Part shown: positions 1 through 7,122 of the stretch, in pieces
How the letters are laid out: the number at the start of each line of letters is the position of its first letter
Position numbering within the stretch: position 1 is the first letter of the stretch
Assembly: GCA_022447665.1 (NCBI GenBank)
Contig: JAKVAQ010000025.1
Location: forward strand, 26,629 to 90,628
DNA length: 64,000 nt
From: Crocinitomicaceae bacterium
GTDB taxonomy: Bacteria; Bacteroidota; Bacteroidia; Flavobacteriales_D; Crocinitomicaceae
Direction: 5' to 3'
Notes under the pieces: model-generated
What the model saw: the letters and a program-made list of their open reading frames with translations, nothing else
What the model was told of the DNA's origin: nothing
Databases searched by the model: none
Made by a program: the position numbers and the translations under genes

Positions 1-420
1 CTCTACATCATCTAAACCTGTAGCCCAGCCAGCAAGTCTTTCGTAACCTGAGTTCACCTCTTGATTATGGATGTAAATCTTTCTCTCGCGGTAAGGCTCC
101 TCAATATCCGCCATATCCTCAAAATATTCATCACAATAAATAGGCTCATTATTTTTGAAGAAAATAGATCTATAACGATAATACTCTGCCGTTGTTTTCT
201 CTTCAGAAACCATCACAACAGAATCATTCTGCTCATAGAGCACAACTTGTAGAATCTCATCATTCCGAGAATAAGTTGGGCTAACAGATATATCGTAAAC
301 TTGATCTGGTTGCATTTTGTCGAGCACGTAATCGTCTACCTCCTCTTCTGTCATGGGCTTTGAACAAGCAAAGAAGAACAATGGAAAAGCCAAGAACCAA
401 TATTTTTTGAATAGAATCAT
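1..420 (-). CDS. Putative lipoprotein, 3' end beyond window edge
   Basis: The frame is open from an ATG at 420 down to base 1, giving 140 codons without a stop, so the C-terminus lies outside the window. The N-terminus reads MILFKKYWFLAFPLFFFACS: a basic start, a hydrophobic stretch and a Cys at residue 19 in a lipobox-like FFAC context, which suggests an exported lipoprotein. The mature part is acidic and charged, with many Glu, Asp and Tyr and no motif I recognise. It lies downstream of the OmpA-family gene on the same strand but is separated from it by a strong hairpin, so it is probably transcribed separately. Function unknown. Confidence 0.75.
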   Translation of the reverse strand, partial: MILFKKYWFLAFPLFFFACSKPMTEEEVDDYVLDKMQPDQVYDISVSPTYSRNDEILQVVLYEQNDSVVMVSEEKTTAEYYRYRSIFFKNNEPIYCDEYFEDMADIEEPYRERKIYIHNQEVNSGYERLAGWATGLDDVE

Positions 421-445
421 ACTTCAAATTTAGCGAATCGTAGCC

Positions 446-487
446 AAAAAAAAACCTTCTCAATCACAAAGGACTGAGAAGGCTTTT
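446..487 (-). terminator. Rho-independent terminator after the OmpA-family gene
   Basis: An 8-bp inverted repeat, CCTTCTCA (455-462) with TGAGAAGG (475-482), is flanked by a run of A on the left, which reads as poly-T on the minus strand, and by CTTTTT on the right. It sits 18 bp past the stop of the minus-strand OmpA-family gene and could work in both directions. Confidence 0.8.
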
Positions 488-504
488 TACTTCGTTTATA
501 TTTC

Positions 505-3111
505 TTATTCGAAGATTACTTCCATTTCAACACGTCTGTTGTTCTCACGTCCTTCTGGCGTGTCGTTCGTGTCAATTGGTTTCTCTTCTCCGAAGAATTG
601 TACAATCATTCGGTCTGTATTAACTCCTCTTGATTCTAAGAAGTCTCTCACCGCTTCGGCACGTTTCTTAGATAAGATTAAGTTAGTTTGAGCAGCACCT
701 TGGCTATCCGTGTGACCTGCAATTCTTAATCTAAAGTCAGGATTATCTACTAAGTACTGAGCAAGATCTTCTAGAGATTCTTTAGACTCATCCTTAATAA
801 TCGCTTTCGACGTTTCGAATTGTAAGTTATCGAATGCACGTTTAAGGATTTCTACATCAACTACCGGACATCCGTTGTTTTCAACTGGACCAGGCGTGTT
901 AACACATTCATCATCCTTATCAAGTACACCGTCATTATCAGTATCGATGTAAGGACAACCTTGGTTCTTAACAGGACCTGCGTTGTAAGGACACTTATCA
1001 TCTTTATCTAATAATCCGTCACCGTCTGTATCTGGCCAAGGACATCCATTATTTTCAGATGGACCAGCTTCAGTAGGACAACCATCAAGGTAATCGAAGA
1101 TTCCATCGTTATCCGTATCAGGACATCCTTCATTTTCTTTAGGACCTGCGTTTTCAGGACAAAGGTCATCAGAATCTTTAATTCCGTCACCATCTGTATC
1201 AGGACATCCTTTGAAGATTTGAAGACCAGGAACATCCGGACAATCATCTTCTTTATCCATAATACCATCACCATCTGAGTCTGGACAACCTTTGAATTCA
1301 GGTAAGCCTGGCTCGTCTGGACAATTATCGTCTTTATCAATAATCTTATCTCCATCACGGTCTGGACAACCTTGGAACTCAGGTAAACCAGCATCGGTAG
1401 GACAAGCATCTTCAGAATCTTGGATACCATCACCATCTGTATCAGGACAACCCATGAATTCCCAAACACCCGGAGTTTCAACACAAAGGTCAAGTTTGTC
1501 AGAAACCTTATCACCATCAATATCACTTGGATGACCGTATAAGATTGGAACTTTAATTGCTGCGTAGATATCAGCTCCTCTAATTTGCTTATCCTTTCCA
1601 GGAGCAAACACCCATCTTAAATCTCCAGTACCTAAAATGATAGGTCCCATTCTTAAACCTAATCCAGCTCTGAAGCCCATTAAACCACTATAAGACATTG
1701 GCGCTGATAAACCAGCCCATTTAAAATCATATCTCGGAGTTAAAGAGAATGCTGTTGGGTAGCGTACATCATTCGCATCTTTTTTACTACTTACCCCAAT
1801 CATTGCATTGAAGTTCAAGTAAAAGTCTTTCCAAATATTGTAATCAATACCTGCATTAATGTGTGTAGGCAAGTTCATGTAGAATGTGCGCTTATCATCG
1901 ATTAATGAAGCTTTCCCATCTGCGATTAGCGTATCAACGTTTTGGTTGAAGCTTTCTAAACCATCAGAATCATCGAAATCAAATAAGCTTAGTACGTCTG
2001 TACCAGTTACATTAACATTGAAGTTTCTTGAGTTATCTGACTTAAGGTAGCGCATACCTCCAATATCATTAACTGCAAAACTTAACTTTAATTTGTATTT
2101 GTTTTCATCTCTTCTCCATAGATTGGTCTCTCCATCCATGTCATATTTGTAATCTTGCCAATCAGGTCTCCATTCATAAATGAAACCAAGATCAAGACCT
2201 AAACCAAGTTTGGATTCAAGTTGATAGATATCGTTAAACGTCAATTCTCCGTTCGTTCCTGAACCTCCAATATATTGAGAGTTATTTGCATCGAAATACT
2301 GATCGATGTTTGATGAATATCCATAATCAAAGTCACCAGTTAGGTAAGATAAAGTATCATCATTTAAGAAATCGTATTCTACCTCATCAGTGTAGATGTA
2401 AAAAGCTCCAAGCCCTTGCAAGAATTTCACTTTAGCTCCCGCCTTCATAAAATGCTCCTCTTCGTCGTAAACAACCATACCAAATCCTAAATTGTATTCC
2501 ATCCAGCTATTGAATGATACATTTAGTAGCTGGTTACTTAATTGAATATTCCATAAATCAGGATAATCTAATGAGTTTTGTGCTAGCGTTAATAATTCAG
2601 GAGCTAGGTTATCAACATTTAAAAATGTTCTATTCTTAACCTGAACCGTTATACCCATTGTTCTATTTATAGAAACCATTACATTTAAAATGTCTACATC
2701 TGTAGCAGAAAATGCTGCTCTATTTTTATTTTGAGGGTTTGCAAATTCAAAGAAGTTACCTTGATTTCTTGACTGGTAATAATCAGCTGAATCTGAACTA
2801 ATTATTTCTCCCCAACCTGGTCCTGAAGTTGGATTTTGCCAAGCGTCAACTGCTGGATCATTACTATCAAAAGACTGTGTCCACCAATATGGCATTAAGC
2901 TAGTGTTAAAGTAAAGGTGGTTATTGTAAGTAGAGTTAGAAAAACCAAATAAGGTTACGTCTACAATAAACCTGTTATCGGCAACAGAGGCAATGTTTAA
3001 ATCAGTACCTGTCACTCCGGAGTAATTACTTTGTCTATACCCCATGAAATCTTGAGCAAATAATGCCGAAGATGATAGTACAACCATTAGTGCTAAGAGC
3101 GTCTTCTTCAT
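505..3111 (-). CDS. OmpA-family outer-membrane protein with DUF5723 barrel and thrombospondin type 3 repeats
   Basis: This 868-aa protein probably anchors the outer membrane to peptidoglycan. Residues 1-19 are a signal peptide ending LFAQ. Residues 20-525 are rich in aromatic beta strands and resemble the DUF5723 family of Bacteroidetes outer-membrane proteins. From about 530 to 745 there are eight calcium-binding thrombospondin type 3 repeats of the form DxDGDGxxDxxDxC followed by a GC-PD linker. The last ~118 residues are an OmpA C-terminal domain; the AGHTDSQGA and NRRVEM motifs carry the Asp and Arg that bind diaminopimelate. Its start codon is 1 bp after the stop of the upstream 757-aa gene, so the two are co-transcribed and probably translationally coupled. 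A terminator follows. Domain assignment is firm; the physiological role is inferred from the family. Confidence 0.9.
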   Translation of the reverse strand: MKKTLLALMVVLSSSALFAQDFMGYRQSNYSGVTGTDLNIASVADNRFIVDVTLFGFSNSTYNNHLYFNTSLMPYWWTQSFDSNDPAVDAWQNPTSGPGWGEIISSDSADYYQSRNQGNFFEFANPQNKNRAAFSATDVDILNVMVSINRTMGITVQVKNRTFLNVDNLAPELLTLAQNSLDYPDLWNIQLSNQLLNVSFNSWMEYNLGFGMVVYDEEEHFMKAGAKVKFLQGLGAFYIYTDEVEYDFLNDDTLSYLTGDFDYGYSSNIDQYFDANNSQYIGGSGTNGELTFNDIYQLESKLGLGLDLGFIYEWRPDWQDYKYDMDGETNLWRRDENKYKLKLSFAVNDIGGMRYLKSDNSRNFNVNVTGTDVLSLFDFDDSDGLESFNQNVDTLIADGKASLIDDKRTFYMNLPTHINAGIDYNIWKDFYLNFNAMIGVSSKKDANDVRYPTAFSLTPRYDFKWAGLSAPMSYSGLMGFRAGLGLRMGPIILGTGDLRWVFAPGKDKQIRGADIYAAIKVPILYGHPSDIDGDKVSDKLDLCVETPGVWEFMGCPDTDGDGIQDSEDACPTDAGLPEFQGCPDRDGDKIIDKDDNCPDEPGLPEFKGCPDSDGDGIMDKEDDCPDVPGLQIFKGCPDTDGDGIKDSDDLCPENAGPKENEGCPDTDNDGIFDYLDGCPTEAGPSENNGCPWPDTDGDGLLDKDDKCPYNAGPVKNQGCPYIDTDNDGVLDKDDECVNTPGPVENNGCPVVDVEILKRAFDNLQFETSKAIIKDESKESLEDLAQYLVDNPDFRLRIAGHTDSQGAAQTNLILSKKRAEAVRDFLESRGVNTDRMIVQFFGEEKPIDTNDTPEGRENNRRVEMEVIFE

Positions 3112-3112
3112 A

Positions 3113-5386
3113 TCATTTTAATTCGTAAGCAATCAATTTGGAACCAGCACTTGTAAAAAGAATACCATCCTTCGTTGTCCAAGCACTTGATCCTGAGAGT
3201 GCGTTTGGCGTAATAAGGGCGCCTCTCTCATCGAGCAAATATAGTTTATTATTCCGATTATCTGCAAAGATTGCAGTATTAGAAGCCGTTGTTAAATAGC
3301 CTGCAAACTCAGAAAGAGCAGAAGGTTTTATGATTTCATCTTTCACAAAACCAAATTCATCGTAGTGCATAAATAGATTCGTCGACTCCTGCCAGAATTC
3401 ATTATTGGATTCCTTATAGATCCAGCCTTGATTAATCGCTTGAATTTCACCATCTAGTTCTGTTGAATCCACCACATTATTGTTCAAAAAGTAACGATAT
3501 AAATATCCTTTATTGTAGCCTTGAATGTATAGGCTATTTTCATTTGACCCCATAATTCGATCATCCATACTTTCTACTATAAAAGCAGACTTTCCTTTTA
3601 ATCGTTGTTCACCACGCCTGTTCACTACCTGAATTTCGTTTAACATATTCTGGATTAGTAAATAATCTTTTCCCTGTACTTGACGATATAAGAACTGATT
3701 TAATGGAGCGCTCATCACTGGAAAAACCCATCCTTGAACTTTTGCTAAACCGTCTCCTGGCTGATAACAAACAACAGAATTACCTTCTCCAACAAAAACC
3801 CTTAATTGATTATTATCGCTATATACCAATGCCTTTCCACCATATGTTTTAGATGGAAGAGCTTTTGGAAGTCCGTAAAAACCTTTATTGTCAAGAGAGA
3901 ATCTGTCAAGACCATTTTTAGTAAAGACAAGGAAATCAGGCTCTGCACCCTGTTTCACCACTTGAATATCTGTTATATTACTTGCCCACTTTCGAGTAAA
4001 CAGCAACTCCCCATCTGAACTGCACACTGCTGCCATATTGCCTCCGTATGCAAGAACATAATTTAAACCAGCTTTCGAAACGACAAACATTTTTTCTGGA
4101 GCAAATTCCAAATCAATTTCAAAGTAGTTTTGTATACCTTCGACATTCCCGCCTTCCAATTCCACCAACACATTTGCGGCAAGCATTTGATTTTCAGTAT
4201 TCACATTTCCTGTTATTGACCACCCGGTATTTGTTCGTTCCATTAATAGTCGATTCATGCGGTGGGGCATATAATTATTAAGTAGATTCTCAATTTCTGC
4301 TGACTTAGCAGCAACATTACCCAATTGCCAAGAAGATAGCACCCAATTCATCGCCTCTTTCGAAGTAGCAATTAAATTATAGTTTCCGAGTTGAGTAAAG
4401 TGAGACACCTCTTTTGTTAGGCCGGGTATAATTTCAGACCAATCGTACTTGCTGTGGATCTCAAGAACGTCATAACTTGAAAGGTTTTGAACAGGAATTT
4501 GACTTGAATCTCCCAGATAATCAAGGGTTTCTTCCTCAAGAATTAATCTTAAATCTCTAGTAAAACTGACTGGAGCAATGACAATCTCCAACGAGTCCTT
4601 TTTCAAGACAGAGAGATAGGTGTCACACCACTCAAAACCTTCGTTCGAATTAAACAAATATTGCTTATCCTTTGAAAATCTTTTACTACCAAAAAACAAT
4701 CCTTCATCAAAATCTGCTGGTATTAAATTAAACGCATCCTTATAACCTACGGGAGCACCCTTAATCGAATCTACAAATGAAGAAGCTGAGTATAATATTC
4801 CTGGAGCAGTCAAATAACGCTCCACCTTACCCTCTATTAGTTTTAAATAATCAGAATTCCCGTAACGCAACTCGTCGTATTCTCCTGGATAGTATTGTAT
4901 CTCTTGATCCGAAACCACAAGAAAGTCATTGTAAACTTTAAAGAAATAAGCATCGGATTCTATGGTTATTTTCGATTCATTTTTCGCCGTTGCCACATGC
5001 AACTCTTCTTCCAACACCTGCAAAACATCTCCGATTCCAAGGTTAGGGTACTGAAGAACCACAACAAAACTCCCTTCAGAGTAACTCATCATTAAGCGTT
5101 CTCCAATAATATCGTTGTATGATTTAGTTTTGGAATTCAAAACCCGATCATATCCTTGAGCAAGAGCATAATTGGTTATTCCTAGCTCTACTGAAGTGAT
5201 TCTCTTATTGGCCACGCGATCAATATCGTTTAATATAATAGAACCAGAATGTTGATCGGAAATAAACGATTGAAATGAGTATGGTTTATTCTGTTTGCCT
5301 ATTAGAACAAGAGACATGTACGTAAAAAGCGCTACAAAAACGAGCCCAAGTACAACTTGAAAAACCTTACCCTTATTCAAACTCAT
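3113..5386 (-). CDS. Unknown membrane-anchored protein with a propeller-like C-terminal half
   Basis: This 757-aa protein begins MSLNKGKVFQVVLGLVFVAL. An uncleaved transmembrane helix at roughly residues 8-30 would put the rest in the periplasm. I chose ATG 5386 because the longer frame starts with a TTG inside the TATTTTTG promoter element. The middle (about 60-400) is a mixed alpha/beta region that resembles DUF3352-like solute proteins only loosely. The second half has repeated strand patterns such as LVFTKNGLDRFSLDNKG and LLIQNMLNEIQVVNRRG, which suggest a beta-propeller; this is inference. It is the first gene of a two-gene operon with the OmpA-family gene, so a role in envelope assembly or surveillance is plausible. 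I do not recognise a named family. Confidence 0.75.
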   Translation of the reverse strand: MSLNKGKVFQVVLGLVFVALFTYMSLVLIGKQNKPYSFQSFISDQHSGSIILNDIDRVANKRITSVELGITNYALAQGYDRVLNSKTKSYNDIIGERLMMSYSEGSFVVVLQYPNLGIGDVLQVLEEELHVATAKNESKITIESDAYFFKVYNDFLVVSDQEIQYYPGEYDELRYGNSDYLKLIEGKVERYLTAPGILYSASSFVDSIKGAPVGYKDAFNLIPADFDEGLFFGSKRFSKDKQYLFNSNEGFEWCDTYLSVLKKDSLEIVIAPVSFTRDLRLILEEETLDYLGDSSQIPVQNLSSYDVLEIHSKYDWSEIIPGLTKEVSHFTQLGNYNLIATSKEAMNWVLSSWQLGNVAAKSAEIENLLNNYMPHRMNRLLMERTNTGWSITGNVNTENQMLAANVLVELEGGNVEGIQNYFEIDLEFAPEKMFVVSKAGLNYVLAYGGNMAAVCSSDGELLFTRKWASNITDIQVVKQGAEPDFLVFTKNGLDRFSLDNKGFYGLPKALPSKTYGGKALVYSDNNQLRVFVGEGNSVVCYQPGDGLAKVQGWVFPVMSAPLNQFLYRQVQGKDYLLIQNMLNEIQVVNRRGEQRLKGKSAFIVESMDDRIMGSNENSLYIQGYNKGYLYRYFLNNNVVDSTELDGEIQAINQGWIYKESNNEFWQESTNLFMHYDEFGFVKDEIIKPSALSEFAGYLTTASNTAIFADNRNNKLYLLDERGALITPNALSGSSAWTTKDGILFTSAGSKLIAYELK

Positions 5387-5401
5387 AAGCAAATACTCAA
5401 A

Positions 5402-5409
5402 CAAAAATA
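5402..5409 (-). promoter_or_regulatory. Promoter -7 element TATTTTTG
   Basis: On the minus strand this reads TATTTTTG, matching the Bacteroidetes sigma-A -7 consensus TAnnTTTG, and it ends 15 nt before the ATG at 5386. It decides against the longer TTG-initiated frame. Confidence 0.6.
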
Positions 5410-5474
5410 AGTAAGACTAAGCGAAGAAAACAGACTAGTCAATAAGGATATGCACAGAAAACTGTGAAGACAGA

Positions 5475-6077
5475 TTACAAGTTTAAACTTAATTGCTCTT
5501 CAGGCAGCAACTTGAATGATTGACGATGGTGTTCGGTTGTCCCGAATTCTTTGATGGCAGCCCTATGTTTAACCGTCGGATAGCCTTTATTCTTTTTCCA
5601 ATCATAAACAGGAAATTGCAGATCTAGTTCTTCCATCAAACGATCACGTGTTACTTTTGCCAAGATTGAGGCAGCAGCAATGCTAAGATACTTTCCATCA
5701 CCTTTTATTACGCATTCGTGAGTAATTTCTTTGTACGGTATAAATCTATTTCCATCAACCAAAATATAACTTGGAACTTGATCTAGTTTATCAATAGCGC
5801 GATGCATAGAATAAAATGAAGCATTCAGAATATTTACTTCATCGATTTCCTTAGGCGAATACATTCCCACTCCCCAAGCAATGGCCTTTTCTTTGATCTG
5901 AGGAAAAAGCTCATTCCTCATCTTCTCAGTTAGTTTCTTTGAGTCATTAAGGCCTTTTAATTTGAATTTTGGTGGCAAAATAACAGCTGCTGCAACAACA
6001 GGACCTGCCAAACAACCCCGACCTGCTTCATCGCATCCTGCTAATAATCCGCTATGTTTATATTGTTTAAGACTCAT
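5475..6077 (-). CDS. rnhB: Ribonuclease HII
   Basis: This cytoplasmic endonuclease cuts the RNA strand of RNA-DNA hybrids and single ribonucleotides in DNA. At 200 aa it has the usual length. The signature GCDEAGRG near residue 16 carries the catalytic Asp-Glu pair, LVDGN near 107 gives a third acidic residue, and the C-terminal part has the conserved AAASILAKVTRD and KNKGYPTVKHRAAI segments. The ATG at 6077 gives MSLKQYKHSGLLAGCDEAG, a normal short lead-in. It lies 88 bp upstream of the next minus-strand gene, which has its own promoter element, so it may be monocistronic. Confidence 0.97.
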   Translation of the reverse strand: MSLKQYKHSGLLAGCDEAGRGCLAGPVVAAAVILPPKFKLKGLNDSKKLTEKMRNELFPQIKEKAIAWGVGMYSPKEIDEVNILNASFYSMHRAIDKLDQVPSYILVDGNRFIPYKEITHECVIKGDGKYLSIAAASILAKVTRDRLMEELDLQFPVYDWKKNKGYPTVKHRAAIKEFGTTEHHRQSFKLLPEEQLSLNL

Positions 6078-6103
6078 TTCTTTCGCAACTGCAATGAATT
6101 TCT

Positions 6104-6111
6104 TAACTTTG
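6104..6111 (+). promoter_or_regulatory. Promoter -7 element TAACTTTG
   Basis: TAACTTTG matches TAnnTTTG and lies about 70 bp upstream of the ATG at 6184. The surrounding TCTTAACTTTG is repeated exactly ahead of the DsbD gene at 7091-7101. Confidence 0.5.
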
Positions 6112-6183
6112 GTTCAACACGATTAAGGTGCAACGTTTGGCATATTAATTGTGTCTATTAGTATACAAGAAAGTACCAAAATT

Positions 6184-6555
6184 ATGAAAAAGCTGTTAGG
6201 ATTATTCATTGGTTTAGTAATATCGATAAGCGCTACTGCTCAAAGTGTCGAGTTTACAGATGCTGGTGAATCTTACAATAAAAAAGAAACGTTAAGTTTT
6301 AATTTTCATTTCGACAATACTTATGCTGCTCAGGATTTAACTGAAACTGGAACGTATTACACGAATTATTTCACAACTGAAGTAATGGAAAATGAAGATA
6401 AATCGCACAACGTAAAAATCACCCTTACCGAGGAGAGTGAAATGGGAAGAAGAGTAATTATGCGTTATTTTGTGAGCTTAGAAGTAGGTAAAATAAAGGC
6501 TGGAGTAACAGAATATTCTACGGAAGATTTCATGATTCAATTCATACAACTTTAG
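6184..6555 (+). CDS. Small exported protein, unknown
   Basis: The 123-aa product starts MKKLLGLFIGLVISISATAQ, a typical Sec signal peptide cleaved after AQ. An earlier in-frame start 33 bp upstream adds a hydrophilic leader and is less likely. The mature ~103 residues alternate hydrophobic and polar residues and look beta-rich (for example SLEVGKIKAGVTEYSTEDF). I recognise no domain. A clear terminator follows, and the gene appears to be a single transcription unit. Probably periplasmic or surface-exposed. Confidence 0.75.
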   Translation: MKKLLGLFIGLVISISATAQSVEFTDAGESYNKKETLSFNFHFDNTYAAQDLTETGTYYTNYFTTEVMENEDKSHNVKITLTEESEMGRRVIMRYFVSLEVGKIKAGVTEYSTEDFMIQFIQL

Positions 6556-6575
6556 AAAGAATTAAACACATTATA

Positions 6576-6606
6576 AAGCCGCTAGCAAAACGTTAGCGGC
6601 TTTTTT
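6576..6606 (+). terminator. Rho-independent terminator
   Basis: GCCGCTA (6578-6584) pairs with TAGCGGC (6594-6600) around a 9-nt loop and is followed by six T. It ends the small exported protein gene. Confidence 0.85.
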
Positions 6607-6702
6607 CATGCGCAATTTTTGCTTTTCACATTGAAATTCTGTAACTTCTTCATCTCAAAAACAAAAATTACAAATTAAGTAGAACAAAAAAACCTCAAAA
6701 GC

Positions 6703-6987
6703 ATGGAAAACAACACCCCAACTCAACTAGTCGAAAAAGAAAACATTCCTCAATTATCATTTTCAAAGACTTCCCAACGTAAACTAAATCCAAGCATCCT
6801 TAAAGAGCTAGATCTAGCTATGCGCGGAGGGAATACTGACAAAATAAAATACAGAATCGAATTCTCTACAAATACAGGCGTTAAACAAGTAGAAACTACT
6901 GTTTGGGCTGCAGGAGAAAAATATGTATGTCTTAAAGGAGGAGTTTGGATTCCAATAGCCAACATTTTAAGTATAAGATCGCTATAA
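6703..6987 (+). CDS. Small conserved cytoplasmic protein, unknown
   Basis: This 94-aa protein has no signal peptide or membrane segment. A charged N-terminal half with a LDLAMRGGNTDKIKY segment is followed by a compact beta-rich part: KYRIEFSTNTG, ETTVWAAGEKYVCLKGG and WIPIANILSI. The pattern of a short strand, a Trp-Ala turn, a Gly-Gly turn and a closing strand suggests a small barrel, but this is inference. It lies alone between two terminated or separately promoted genes. Function unknown; the reading frame is supported by an ATG and by normal codon use. Confidence 0.65.
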   Translation: MENNTPTQLVEKENIPQLSFSKTSQRKLNPSILKELDLAMRGGNTDKIKYRIEFSTNTGVKQVETTVWAAGEKYVCLKGGVWIPIANILSIRSL

Positions 6988-7093
6988 TAGCGCATTTATT
7001 TCATCATTAATAAAGAGATTGAATCCAATTTCAATCAATTTAGAATTCCAAGAATATATTGGTATTAAGAATTTTTCTGAGCTAGTTTTCTCT

Positions 7094-7101
7094 TAACTTT
7101 G
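7094..7101 (+). promoter_or_regulatory. Promoter -7 element TAACTTTG
   Basis: A perfect TAnnTTTG match 21 nt upstream of the ATG at 7123. The longer frame would begin at a TTG overlapping this element (7099), so the downstream ATG is preferred. Confidence 0.6.
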
Positions 7102-7122
7102 AAAACTACAAATGTTACCACT

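Noticed and set aside
281..463. 60-codon open frame on the minus strand at the left edge
   Set aside because: It is out of frame with the lipoprotein gene (1-420), which has a signal peptide and continues beyond the edge.
900..1530. Regular DNA repeats that might look like a CRISPR or VNTR
   Set aside because: They encode eight thrombospondin type 3 repeats; spacing and bases vary as expected for protein repeats.
1008..1607. 199-codon minus-strand frame and a plus-strand frame within the TSP3 region
   Set aside because: Both are shadows of the regular Asp/Gly-rich repeats; the composition is repetitive and no start signal precedes them.
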